Origin: Clostridia bacterium
GTDB taxonomy: Bacteria; Bacillota; Clostridia; Christensenellales; Borkfalkiaceae
Length of the DNA stretch: 59,813 nucleotides
Assembly (NCBI GenBank): GCA_017463025.1
Contig: JAFTPZ010000003.1
Span: 1-59,813 of the forward strand
Direction: 5' to 3'
Shown here: positions 1 through 7,714 of the stretch, in pieces
Numbering within the stretch: the first letter of the stretch is position 1
How the letters are laid out: every line of letters starts with the position of its first letter
Made by a program: the position numbers and the translations under genes
The notes under the pieces: generated by a model
Told to the model about the DNA's origin: nothing
The model's database searches: none
What the model saw: the letters and a program-made list of their open reading frames with translations, nothing else

Positions 1-142
1 AACTGAATATGAAAAGGGTAGGGGTGGTTTTGTCGATATAGCGAGGAACGTATTTGTCTTGCCAAATACCGATTTTTCAAATCGCCTCGTTAGGGGAAAC
101 CCCTAATACCCCAAACAACAAAAAAGAAAAGGAGGAGAAAGT
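1..142. other. Non-coding leader of mobC, possible oriT region
   Basis: No gene is seen here. Two small perfect hairpins lie close together: 70-84 (6-bp stem, loop TTC) and 90-106 (stem TTAGGGG/CCCCTAA, loop AAA). Transfer origins are often placed just upstream of mobC and the relaxase and contain inverted repeats, so this is a candidate oriT. No nic-site consensus was recognised, and the second hairpin could equally be a terminator of a gene further left. Confidence 0.3.
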
Positions 143-457
143 ATAGGAAGGAGAACAAGACCATTTGCCTACAATTTTAGGGCAAGCGAACAAGAGAAAA
201 ATTTAATAGATAGTGCAATAGCAAAAAGCGGACTGACGATAACGGACTTTGTAATTCGGTCAATTACCGATAAGCCGATTACCGTGATAGAAAACGGCAA
301 CGATATTTTAGCCGAACTAAAACGGCAAGGGAACAACCTAAACCAAATAACAAGAAACAGTTATAACGGCTTGGTTACGGAAGAAGAAATCAGAGCGTGT
401 ATCAAAAGTCTGAAAGAATTATACCGCAAAATATCTATTGCAATCGGAGGTGGATAA
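143..457 (+). CDS. mobC: MobC-like relaxosome accessory protein
   Basis: A 104-residue basic protein with a ribbon-helix-helix-like N-terminal half (beta strand FAYNFRAS, then helices around LIDSAIAKSG and TDFVIRS) followed by an ILAELKRQGNNLNQI segment, which is typical of MobC proteins that help relaxases bind and open oriT. The frame is open from 107 but has no ATG, GTG or TTG before the conserved region. The only start well placed after the strong ribosome binding site AAGGAGG (129-135) is an ATA at 143, so either ATA is used or the start was missed. The stop overlaps the relaxase ATG (TAATG), indicating translational coupling. Confidence 0.75.
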   Translation: MGRRTRPFAYNFRASEQEKNLIDSAIAKSGLTITDFVIRSITDKPITVIENGNDILAELKRQGNNLNQITRNSYNGLVTEEEIRACIKSLKELYRKISIAIGGG

Positions 458-1602
458 TGCCACTTTTTAAGTGTAGCGCAAGTAAAGCAAAACCGAAAAA
501 TGGTATCGCGTATATCACCGACGAAAAGAAAGCAAAGATAGTATCGGTTAGAAATCTTTTTGAAGACGAGGACTATGCTAAGCAGTTTGACGAAACGGCT
601 AGCAGGTTTGGTAAAGGGGATAAATTTGACGAGCGCAAATATTATCATTGTAAATTATCGTGCGCGCGGCAAGATAAAGTTTCGCCTGAAAAGGCACACG
701 CTTACGCCGAAGAACTGACGGTAAAATTATTCAAAGACTACGAGTGCGTGATTGCTACCCACACGGACACGCAAACGATACATAGCCATATTATCGTAAA
801 CGCTGTTGACCCGATAACGGGCAAGAAATTGCAGTTCAACAAACAAGACTACGTGAAGATGAAAGATGAGGCGAATAAAATAGGGAAGAAATACGGGTTT
901 ACCGAAACGGATTTTAGGAAGCGTGGTAAGAACAGTAGAACGGCAGTCGAAAAGAAGATTATGCTAAAAGGCGGCACGAGTTGGAAAGAAGAATTAAGAG
1001 AAGTAATTGCAGAAGCAACCAAAAACTCAACCACGCCCGACAAGTTCAAGGAATATCTTGAAAAGTGTTACGGCGTAAAAATTACAAGGGATGGTAAGGA
1101 TTATTCTTACCTGCATCCCGAAAAACAAAAACCTATCCGAGGGGAAAAGCTCGGAACAAATTATACAAAAACGGAGGTTATAAAACAAATTGCTAAACAA
1201 AATAACGGGAGAGCGTCCTCAACCCGTAATCGAGGACGAACAAGTGGATTTATCAAACAATCCACAGGCGTTGGAACTTTGCGAGGAGGTAAAACGATTA
1301 ACGGCGGAAGCGCGAGAAGCGTTGTTAATGCAAGCCTTAACGGTATCGAGAGAACATTGCAACGACTTAGTTTTGAGGCTGAATGTGCGAGTCGAGGAAC
1401 TGACGCATCAAGTGAAGAACGTAGAATTATACAACGAAAGGCTAGAGAGGAAGCTGAAAGAAAGCGTAGAGAAGCTGATAGACGACGTGAAAAGGAGCAA
1501 CTACAAATTAACGAAGGAGATAGAATTCTCGCTCAGTCAGATAACGGAAACGGTAACGCAAATCGAGCGCCTTGTAAGCACAGCTATGGGAAAGGCGATT
1601 GA
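457..1602 (+). CDS. MOBP-type relaxase (MobA/VirD2-like)
   Basis: A 381-residue relaxase that would nick oriT and pilot the DNA strand during mobilization. The histidine triad is visible as HTDTQTIHSH around residues 105-115, the metal-binding motif of the Relaxase/VirD2 family, and the N-terminal part should carry the nicking tyrosine. The start is the ATG at 457, behind GGAGGTGGATA and overlapping the mobC stop; an upstream in-frame ATG at 397 lies inside mobC and lacks a binding site. The C-terminal 140 residues are basic and low in complexity, and they are encoded by the same DNA as the first two thirds of the next gene in another frame. Confidence 0.85.
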   Translation: MPLFKCSASKAKPKNGIAYITDEKKAKIVSVRNLFEDEDYAKQFDETASRFGKGDKFDERKYYHCKLSCARQDKVSPEKAHAYAEELTVKLFKDYECVIATHTDTQTIHSHIIVNAVDPITGKKLQFNKQDYVKMKDEANKIGKKYGFTETDFRKRGKNSRTAVEKKIMLKGGTSWKEELREVIAEATKNSTTPDKFKEYLEKCYGVKITRDGKDYSYLHPEKQKPIRGEKLGTNYTKTEVIKQIAKQNNGRASSTRNRGRTSGFIKQSTGVGTLRGGKTINGGSARSVVNASLNGIERTLQRLSFEAECASRGTDASSEERRIIQRKAREEAERKRREADRRREKEQLQINEGDRILAQSDNGNGNANRAPCKHSYGKGD

Positions 1603-1837
1603 TTCTGCTACTAAACTGTTAAACGACAGAGTGAAAGACGCAACGGATATGGCGGTGTCTAAAATAAACGAAAGCGCAAGCAAGCTTATAAGTTCGACTG
1701 AAAAGGCGAAAAAGGAAATCGAGAAAGTAAAAGACGATATTTATTTTGAAAGGGGATTTAGAAAGTTTATGTTTTGGCTTTCACCCGTGATAGCGATTGC
1801 GCAAACTATCGCGTTAGCGATAATGATATTTGGTTAA
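1190..1837 (+). CDS. Coiled-coil membrane-anchored protein overlapping the relaxase
   Basis: A 215-residue protein starting at TTG 1190, with GGAGG about 13 bases upstream. It shares 413 bases with the relaxase in a different frame. Most of it is charged, heptad-like helix (for example LKESVEKLIDDVKR), and it ends in one hydrophobic segment (FMFWLSPVIAIAQTIALAIM) that would anchor it in the membrane. The last 235 bases lie outside the overlap and hold one clean open frame, so the gene looks real. The layout recalls mobB genes embedded in relaxase genes of mobilizable plasmids such as RSF1010, but I did not recognise a specific family. Confidence 0.7.
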   Translation: MLNKITGERPQPVIEDEQVDLSNNPQALELCEEVKRLTAEAREALLMQALTVSREHCNDLVLRLNVRVEELTHQVKNVELYNERLERKLKESVEKLIDDVKRSNYKLTKEIEFSLSQITETVTQIERLVSTAMGKAIDSATKLLNDRVKDATDMAVSKINESASKLISSTEKAKKEIEKVKDDIYFERGFRKFMFWLSPVIAIAQTIALAIMIFG

Positions 1838-1867
1838 AAAAATTTTCTCATACAGATATGAAATAGC

Positions 1868-1896
1868 TTGACTATCTCGTGATATCACGGTATAAT
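1868..1896 (+). promoter_or_regulatory. Promoter of tnpV operon with palindromic operator in the spacer
   Basis: A -35 box TTGACT (1868-1873) and a -10 box TATAAT (1891-1896) are separated by 17 bases. The spacer contains the perfect 12-bp palindrome CGTGATATCACG (1878-1889). A bound repressor there would block RNA polymerase; the small ribbon-helix-helix-like protein encoded second in the operon is the natural candidate, by inference only. Confidence 0.75.
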
Positions 1897-1926
1897 GTAG
1901 CTACAATAAATTTAAGGGAGGGTATT

Positions 1927-2289
1927 ATGAACGTAGAAGAAATCATTAGAAAAGCGGAAGCAAACGAAATATTGACCGTGGAAGAAGTGAAAATCTATCA
2001 ACAAGCAGTTAAACCTAAAAAGCACGTTTATGGTAAATACGGAACGCTTGCAAAACAGTATATTGAAGAACATAACTTTGGTAAACTGTTGAGTTTGGCA
2101 GGGCGTTTACCTGAATACTTACACGGCGTAGATAAAGCCGCTGATGAACTTTACGACGTTTTATGGGACAAGCTGTCTAAAAGTGAAACCTATCGAAGAA
2201 CGGGGGATTACTTAGAAGACGTGAAAAGAATAAACGCTATGAAACAAGTGATTGAAGAAGAGATTTTAAGCGAAATCGTTTATGTTTAA
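1927..2289 (+). CDS. tnpV: TnpV-like transposon-encoded protein
   Basis: A 120-residue protein resembling TnpV, a conserved protein of unknown function in clostridial mobilizable transposons. The typical core is visible: a YGKYGTLAKQYIEEHN segment, then a helix with LAGRLPEYLHGVDKAADELYD. The start is the ATG at 1927 behind GGGAGGG; an in-frame ATG at 1879 lies within the promoter and is rejected. It is the first gene after the 1868-1896 promoter and is followed 12 bases later by the next gene. Confidence 0.75.
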   Translation: MNVEEIIRKAEANEILTVEEVKIYQQAVKPKKHVYGKYGTLAKQYIEEHNFGKLLSLAGRLPEYLHGVDKAADELYDVLWDKLSKSETYRRTGDYLEDVKRINAMKQVIEEEILSEIVYV

Positions 2290-2301
2290 GGAGAAAATAC
2301 A

Positions 2302-2520
2302 ATGGACAAACAATTAACGCCAAAACAAAAGGCAAGAATTAAGTATGAAATCGTGCATAAGGAAGAGCGTGAACAAGCTACAAGGCAATTTAACACGAGG
2401 CTTCCCGTTAAAGAGCACGATGAAATAATGGCTTTCTTAAAGAGAAAAAGAATTTCAAAGGTAGATTTAATTAGAATAGGATATCAAACCCTACGAAAAG
2501 AATTTAAGGAAAGTGAATAA
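2302..2520 (+). CDS. Small ribbon-helix-helix-like protein
   Basis: A 72-residue protein with a charged N-terminus followed by a pattern typical of ribbon-helix-helix DNA-binding proteins: strand RQFNTRLP, helix VKEHDEIMAFLKRKR, then helix VDLIRIGYQTLRKEF. It is second in the tnpV operon with a good binding site (AAGGAG) and could bind the palindrome in the upstream promoter. Assignment rests on residue pattern only. Confidence 0.6.
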   Translation: MDKQLTPKQKARIKYEIVHKEEREQATRQFNTRLPVKEHDEIMAFLKRKRISKVDLIRIGYQTLRKEFKESE

Positions 2521-2531
2521 CAGCGGAACAT

Positions 2532-2810
2532 TAGCCTGACGAGAATTGAACCGCAACAAGCCTAAAAAGCGTCTTTTTTGCTCTTTTCGTCGTAATCGTG
2601 CTTGAAGTATTTGGATACGTCGGCGCACGCTTGCGCCAAAAATATCTAAAAAATACGTCTTTTTAGGTGCGTAGCAGTTTTAGTGAACGAAAAAATAGAT
2701 TAGACAAGGAAATGGAGCGCAATCATACCCAAGTATGATAAGCGACATTGACAAAGTATAAGCCTTTTTTCGCCTCTAAAACCTTGTAGGGCTCAACTCC
2801 CGTCAGGCTA
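2532..2810. repeat. Non-coding region framed by 28-29 base imperfect inverted repeats
   Basis: A gene-free stretch (2521-2856) bounded by an imperfect inverted repeat. The left arm is 2532-2560 and the right arm 2783-2810; both share TAGCCTGACG at the outer end and ACAAG at the inner end, with a few substitutions between. Inside is a perfect hairpin, ATCATAC-CCAA-GTATGAT (2722-2739). It could be a long structured leader RNA of the recombinase operon, a transfer origin, or a small non-autonomous insertion. No coding frame was found in it. Confidence 0.5.
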
Positions 2811-2856
2811 TTTGCTTAACACACCCGTAATGCCGGGAATTGATAAGGAGAAAATA

Positions 2857-2943
2857 TTGAAAGGGGAATCCGTACTTATCTTTCCGTTAAAAGTGCGGAT
2901 AACAAACCCTAAAAATAAAAAATTAAGGAGAATTGAATTATAA
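2857..2943 (+). CDS. 28-residue leader peptide-like ORF
   Basis: A short frame starting at TTG 2857 directly after ATAAGGAGAAAATA, a good ribosome binding site, and ending at 2943 so that it overlaps the TTG start (2933) of the next gene by 11 bases. The peptide begins MKGESVLIFPLKVRI and is basic. The strong binding site and the overlap suggest it is translated and coupled to the next gene; the function is unknown. Confidence 0.45.
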   Translation: MKGESVLIFPLKVRITNPKNKKLRRIEL

Positions 2944-3208
2944 GGAATTAAAATTAAAAGAAGAAAAATTGAATAGTGAAGTAGAAAATCAAGTTTATAC
3001 TTATTCCAAAGAGGTTGAAAAAGTCGATAAATCGAAAATAAATATGGAGGTGTTAAATAAAATCATCGCTTTTAAGATGTTGGAGATTATGCGAGAAAAC
3101 GATATGATTACCGAGTATGATTATGCCAAAATCGAAAAGAAGCGAAACCAATTTGGGGAAAGTGTAATAAAGCAAAATAAATTATTTAAAGGAGGCAATT
3201 TAACTTGA
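2933..3208 (+). CDS. Small conserved-type protein upstream of the recombinase
   Basis: A 91-residue charged helical protein starting at TTG 2933 behind TTAAGGAG. The middle part (KIIAFKMLEIMRENDMITEYDY) resembles the short C-terminal helical module of SHOCT-type proteins, where a helix is followed by an 'ITxxEYxxxK'-like turn. The stop overlaps the recombinase start by four bases (TTGA), indicating coupling. Small genes of this type often precede serine recombinases of mobile elements; I could not assign a role. Confidence 0.6.
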   Translation: MNYKELKLKEEKLNSEVENQVYTYSKEVEKVDKSKINMEVLNKIIAFKMLEIMRENDMITEYDYAKIEKKRNQFGESVIKQNKLFKGGNLT

Positions 3209-4995
3209 TTGAAAACGGAATGGTAATGCCCACTAACGTTAATTTTAACAGGGCAAGGCAAAGAAGAGTGGTTTTCTATGGACGAGTAAGTACCGAGCAC
3301 GAAGCGCAGTTGTCGGCTTTAGAAAATCAAATGCAGTGGTATGAGGACATAGCGGAAAGGAATCCTAATTGGTGTGTCATTAAAAGATATATCGATGAGG
3401 GGATTACTGGAACGCAAGCGAAAAAGCGACCTGCATTTTTAAGAATGTTGCAGGACGCAAAGGAAAAGAAGTTTGATTTAATCGTAACGAGAGAGGTGTG
3501 TAGATTTGCAAGAAACACGGTTGATACGCTTGTGGTTACGAGAGAATTAAAAGAGTACGGCATCGAAGTCTATTTTGTGGAAGATAACATTTGGACGATG
3601 GACGGAGACGGTGAACTCAGGCTTACGATTATGGCAACGCTTGCGCAAGAAGAAAGTAGAAAGATTTCCGAGCGTGTTCGAGCAGGACAAAAAATCAGTA
3701 GGGACAAAGGCGTTATTTACGGCAATGGTAATATTCTTGGATATGACCGTGATAAAGCGACGGGAAATTACGTAATCAACGAAGAACAAGCGGAAACGGT
3801 GCGTATGATTTACGATTTGTACTCTGCAGGCAAAGGAATCTCGCAAATTCGTGACGAGATGATACGTCGAAAGCGAAAAGATAGTTCGGGACTAGTTCGA
3901 TGGGAAAATGCAAAGGTGGCTCGTGCGCTACATAATTCGGTGTATAAAGGATATATTGCGTATTTGAAAACAAGAAGAAATAATTATTTAGACCAAAAGA
4001 TTATTCTTAACCATGACGAAGATACGTATTTGTACGTAAAAGGCAACTTTGAACCGATTATTTCCGAAGAGCAGTGGGAACGCTGTAAACAGATAAGACT
4101 TCAACGCACAAGGTATAGCAAATTCCGCACGGAAAACGGAGAAGTTCTTCACAAAACGGGTATTCACGAAAGTGGCGACGTTTGGACGAAGAAGTTAAAG
4201 TGTAGATGTGGTTATAAAATGCGTAAGAACAAATGGCGTAAGAACAAATGGCGCAAGAATAAAAACGGCGAAGTAATTTTCGGCTATAAATGTTATAACC
4301 AATTAAACAACGGCTCAAAGGCACTTCGTGTTGAGGCAGGCATTGATGCGTCAAAAGCTTGCGACTTAAAAGAAATATGCGATTGGAAGTTAGAGATGAT
4401 GGCAAGGTTTATCTTTGCAGGATTATGGGGGAGCAAGAAAGATATCTTAAATAACGTGTCGTCTTTATATCAAATCGGTGTATTTGAAGAATATCGAAAA
4501 GCAGCGGAAGTAAAAGCTACGGTTGACAAGGATATTGCAAAGCTAGACGAAAAACTAAAACGTCTAATGCGATTAAGACTTGAAGACGAAATTCCAAAAG
4601 ATTCGTATTTAGAACTCAAAAAGGAAATCGACCAAGAGAAAATAGAACTCTTAAACAAAAGGCGTATTCTTGACGCGGGAATGATGCCGAATGATGAGGG
4701 GCAGGAAGAACCCGCGAAAAAGGTGGAGGACTTTTTATTATCAAAAATGGATTTTACCGAACATTACGTTGATAGGGAAGTTATTAAGAAGTTCGTTCAC
4801 ACGATTGTTCCAACAACGGAAACTTGTTTTAATTGGTATATGAATTTCGACTTGATTGAAAAGCCTAACGATATGAAAAAGTTGGTGTGGGAATTTTCGA
4901 TTGATTTTAAACAAGCAAGGTCGTACCGAAAGGAAAAAGAAGGTATGCTAAGACCTAACCAATGGCACGACTTAACAGTGAGAGTATTTATGTAA
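3205..4995 (+). CDS. Large serine recombinase (integrase of the element)
   Basis: A 596-residue serine integrase that would integrate and excise the element. The resolvase domain starts near residue 20 with VFYGRVSTEHE, which contains the catalytic serine (about S29), and the catalytic arginines lie in VCRFARN. A recombinase domain follows near residues 180-290, then a zinc ribbon (CRCGYKMRKNK ... YKCYNQ, about 333-370) and a coiled coil (about 430-490). The start is TTG 3205 behind AGGAGG. The zinc-ribbon loop holds a short in-frame tandem repeat (KNKWR twice, then KNKN). Confidence 0.92.
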   Translation: MIENGMVMPTNVNFNRARQRRVVFYGRVSTEHEAQLSALENQMQWYEDIAERNPNWCVIKRYIDEGITGTQAKKRPAFLRMLQDAKEKKFDLIVTREVCRFARNTVDTLVVTRELKEYGIEVYFVEDNIWTMDGDGELRLTIMATLAQEESRKISERVRAGQKISRDKGVIYGNGNILGYDRDKATGNYVINEEQAETVRMIYDLYSAGKGISQIRDEMIRRKRKDSSGLVRWENAKVARALHNSVYKGYIAYLKTRRNNYLDQKIILNHDEDTYLYVKGNFEPIISEEQWERCKQIRLQRTRYSKFRTENGEVLHKTGIHESGDVWTKKLKCRCGYKMRKNKWRKNKWRKNKNGEVIFGYKCYNQLNNGSKALRVEAGIDASKACDLKEICDWKLEMMARFIFAGLWGSKKDILNNVSSLYQIGVFEEYRKAAEVKATVDKDIAKLDEKLKRLMRLRLEDEIPKDSYLELKKEIDQEKIELLNKRRILDAGMMPNDEGQEEPAKKVEDFLLSKMDFTEHYVDREVIKKFVHTIVPTTETCFNWYMNFDLIEKPNDMKKLVWEFSIDFKQARSYRKEKEGMLRPNQWHDLTVRVFM

Positions 4996-5154
4996 AAAAC
5001 GCAAAAATACTCCATAAAAAGCAAAAAATTAAAATAGAAAATAGCGTGTTAGTAGTATAGTTAGCGACCCCGAGAATAAGACGCTCAATATATCGCTAGC
5101 ACGATAAAATATACAGCACAAGCGAATATTAAAAAGCCCAGAAATTAACGGAAC
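4996..5154. other. Likely attachment-site region at the right end of the element
   Basis: A gene-free stretch between the serine recombinase stop and a host terminator. In elements of this kind the attachment site lies next to the integrase gene, so the right junction is expected here. A near-perfect inverted repeat, GTTAGCGA (5060-5067) and TCGCTAGC (5093-5100), is the only notable structure. The crossover dinucleotide cannot be identified without the other end or an empty site. Confidence 0.4.
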
Positions 5155-5190
5155 GCCGTCGCATTCAAAAATGCGACGGCTTTTCTTTCT
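5155..5190 (+). terminator. Rho-independent terminator
   Basis: A perfect 10-bp stem, GCCGTCGCAT/ATGCGACGGC (5155-5164 and 5171-5180) with loop TCAAAA, is followed by the T-rich tract TTTTCTTTCT. It terminates transcription entering from the mobile element before comM, and may originally belong to the gene that lay upstream of comM before insertion. Confidence 0.9.
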
Positions 5191-5239
5191 GTAAAAATAC
5201 AGGCGGATATTTTATTTATAAAAAATACCCGTAATTTTG

Positions 5240-5268
5240 TTTACTTTTTCCGTCTTTTAGGGTAAAAT
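5240..5268 (+). promoter_or_regulatory. Promoter of comM operon
   Basis: A -35 box TTTACT (5240-5245) and a -10 box TAAAAT (5263-5268) have 17-base spacing, 34 bases upstream of the comM start. With the terminator at 5155 this gives comM its own transcription unit, isolated from the element. Confidence 0.6.
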
Positions 5269-5302
5269 AGAACGTGGCAATATATAAGGAAGTAAAAAAC
5301 GC

Positions 5303-6826
5303 ATGATCGCAAAGGTACAAAGCTATGCGCTTTCGGGCTTAAACGGCGTAGCCGTAACGGTCGAGGCGGACGTTTCCAGAGGTATACCCTCGTACGAAAT
5401 CGTCGGTCTGCCCGACGCGGCGGTGAAAGAATCGAAAGAACGGGTAAGAAGCGCCGTGAAAAACAGTGCGCTCGAGTTTCCCGCGCATAAAATTACCATC
5501 AACCTCGCCCCTGCCTACGTGCGCAAAGAGGGCTCGGCGTTCGATCTGCCCGTGGCGGTGTGTCTGTTGCTCGCGAGCGGCGGTCTGCACGCGGAAACGG
5601 AGGGGATCGTATTTCTCGGCGAACTTGCGTTGAACGGCGATCTGCGCCCCGTAACGGGGGTACTCCCCACGATCATTTCCGCACGGGATAACGGCTTTAC
5701 CAAATTCGTCGTGCCGTTTGACAACGCCAAAGAGGCGAGCTATATCCGCGGCGTGGAAACGTACGCGGCAAAGTCCTTGCGCGAGGTGGTAGACCATTTA
5801 TCGGGTTTTGCGCCGCTTGCGCCCGTGGCGATCACGGAATACGCCGTAAAGGAGAAAACGGAACGTCTGGCGCACGATCTTTCGTTCGTGAAAGGACAAC
5901 CGCTTGCCAAGCGCGCGTTGGAGGTTGCGGTGGCAGGCGGACACAACCTACTCTTCGTCGGTCCTCCGGGGAGCGGAAAAACGATGCTTGCGCGCGCCAT
6001 TCCCACGGTACTGCCCGATATGACCTTTGAAGAGGCTCTGGAAATCACGAAAATACATTCGGTGGCAGGAATACTCGGAAAAGAGGGTATCGTGCGAGAA
6101 AGACCGTTCAGAAGCCCTCACCATACCGCCTCGACGGTCGCTCTTTGCGGCGGCGGCAACAAGGCGATACGCCTTGGAGAAATGTCCCTTGCGCACGGCG
6201 GCGTGCTGTTTTTGGACGAGTTGCCCGAATTCAAGCGCTCTTCGCTCGAAGCCATGCGTCAGCCCTTGGAGGACGGGGAGATCACGATCTCTCGCGTCGG
6301 CGGCAAAGCGACCTATCCCGCGTCGTTTATGCTGTGTGCGAGTATGAACCCCTGCCCTTGCGGCAATTACGGCAGTAATAAACGGCAATGCACTTGTACG
6401 CCCAACGAGGTGAGAAAATACCGTGCTCGCGTGTCGGGGCCGTTACTCGACCGTATCGATATACAAGTGGAAGTGGACGGCGTAGATTACGACGATCTGG
6501 TTTCCCAAGCGGAAGAGGAAAGGAGCGCGGAAGTGAAAGCGCGCGCGGACGGGGCGCGGAAGATACAGCGCGCTCGGTTTGAGGATAGCGCGGTACATAC
6601 GAATGCGGAAATGGGCGAAAGGGAAATGCGCAAATATTGCAAGCTCGACGAATCGGGCGAAGAAGTTTTGCGCGAGGCGTTTGAAAATCTACATTTATCA
6701 GCGCGTGCGCGTTCGCGTATATTAAAGGTCGCGCGGACGATCGCCGATCTCGACTTATCCGAAAATATCACGCCCGAGCATTTGTACGAAGCGATCTCCT
6801 ATCGGACGTACGGCGCGGAGGAATAA
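5303..6826 (+). CDS. comM: ComM/YifB Mg-chelatase-like AAA+ protein
   Basis: A 507-residue AAA+ ATPase of the YifB/ComM family. In naturally competent bacteria ComM is a helicase that promotes branch migration during integration of transforming DNA. The N-terminal Lon-like domain (about 1-180) is followed by a Walker A motif GPPGSGKTMLARA (about 219), Walker B VLFLDELPEF, and a Mg-chelatase C-terminal lid domain with CPCGNYG and CTC cysteines. Length is normal. It is followed four bases later by dprA, which fits a DNA-uptake role. Confidence 0.93.
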   Translation: MIAKVQSYALSGLNGVAVTVEADVSRGIPSYEIVGLPDAAVKESKERVRSAVKNSALEFPAHKITINLAPAYVRKEGSAFDLPVAVCLLLASGGLHAETEGIVFLGELALNGDLRPVTGVLPTIISARDNGFTKFVVPFDNAKEASYIRGVETYAAKSLREVVDHLSGFAPLAPVAITEYAVKEKTERLAHDLSFVKGQPLAKRALEVAVAGGHNLLFVGPPGSGKTMLARAIPTVLPDMTFEEALEITKIHSVAGILGKEGIVRERPFRSPHHTASTVALCGGGNKAIRLGEMSLAHGGVLFLDELPEFKRSSLEAMRQPLEDGEITISRVGGKATYPASFMLCASMNPCPCGNYGSNKRQCTCTPNEVRKYRARVSGPLLDRIDIQVEVDGVDYDDLVSQAEEERSAEVKARADGARKIQRARFEDSAVHTNAEMGEREMRKYCKLDESGEEVLREAFENLHLSARARSRILKVARTIADLDLSENITPEHLYEAISYRTYGAEE

Positions 6827-6829
6827 CGC

Positions 6830-7684
6830 ATGGAAATACAAGAGATCGGGCAAAATTCTTCATATTACCCTATCGAATGGCAACCGCTTTTAGATAAACC
6901 GCAAACGCTGTTCGCGATCGGGAACGTTTCGCTTATCCAAACACGCAAATTTACCGTCGTCGGTTCGCGCAGAACGCCTACCGCGGCGCGTAAGATCGGC
7001 GCGGAGATATGCAAAGACCTTTCAAGCGTATTCACGCTGGTTACGGGCGTGGCGGACGGCGGGGACGGCGCGGCGATCGAGGGCGCGCTTGCAGGTAGCG
7101 GCAGGGTGATCTGTCTGCTTGCAGGGGGATTTTCCACGTTGCCCCAAGGCGGCGCGTCGATTTTAGACAAGGTGATAAAACGGGGCGGTTTGCTGTTATC
7201 CCCACACCCCTACGAAACGACCGTGCGGAATTTTTCCTACGAATACCGCAATAAACTGCTTGCGGCGCTTGGCGAGGGTACGCTCGTGCTGGGCGCGGCG
7301 GAAAAGAGCGGCGCGCTGATCACGGCAAGGTATGCCGCAGATTTCGAGAAACCCGTATTCGCGCTGCCGTACGCTCCGAACACGTTTGCAGGGGCAGGTT
7401 GTAACGCTCTGATCAAAAAAGGCGCGCATTTGACGGAAAATTCGTTTGACATTTTCCATCGGTTTGGTATAAACTGTATAGAGAAAAAAGAGGAAGTTGC
7501 GTTGTCGGAGACGGAAACGAGGACGTTGGAAACGCTCCGTACCCTCGGCGAGGGGCATATTTCCGAGCTTTCGGCAAGATCGGGTATTCCCGTGTTCAAG
7601 CTCCGCGCGGTACTTGCCGCGCTTGAAGTGAAAGGACGGGTAGTAACGCTCGGCGGCAACCGTTTTTCGGCAGTATCAATATAA
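6830..7684 (+). CDS. dprA: DprA/Smf DNA-processing protein, divergent
   Basis: A 284-residue protein with the Rossmann-like fold of DprA, which loads RecA on incoming single-stranded DNA. Visible motifs are VVGSRRTPT, TGVADGGDGAAIEGAL (in place of the usual SGxAxGID-AH motif), GGLLLSPHP, EYRNKLLAAL (the usual RNR site) and GCNALIKKGA. A C-terminal winged-helix domain (about 225-284) has an SELSARSGIPVFKLRAVL helix-turn-helix pattern. It is shorter than many DprA proteins and lacks the N-terminal SAM-like domain. It lies between comM and topA, as in many Firmicutes. Confidence 0.88.
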   Translation: MEIQEIGQNSSYYPIEWQPLLDKPQTLFAIGNVSLIQTRKFTVVGSRRTPTAARKIGAEICKDLSSVFTLVTGVADGGDGAAIEGALAGSGRVICLLAGGFSTLPQGGASILDKVIKRGGLLLSPHPYETTVRNFSYEYRNKLLAALGEGTLVLGAAEKSGALITARYAADFEKPVFALPYAPNTFAGAGCNALIKKGAHLTENSFDIFHRFGINCIEKKEEVALSETETRTLETLRTLGEGHISELSARSGIPVFKLRAVLAALEVKGRVVTLGGNRFSAVSI

Positions 7685-7714
7685 AAAATTTTCGTATCAT
7701 AAAAGGAATACAGA

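Larger units (their letters stand above)
1..5150. mobile_element. Integrative mobilizable element, left end off window
   Basis: This A+T-rich stretch carries a relaxase accessory gene, a relaxase, tnpV and a large serine recombinase in one direction, followed at once by host comM. Its composition contrasts with the G+C-richer host genes after 5303. No type IV secretion genes are visible, so the part seen looks mobilizable rather than self-conjugative, although more genes may lie to the left. The right boundary is not precise; it should lie between the recombinase stop at 4995 and the terminator at 5155. Confidence 0.8.
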
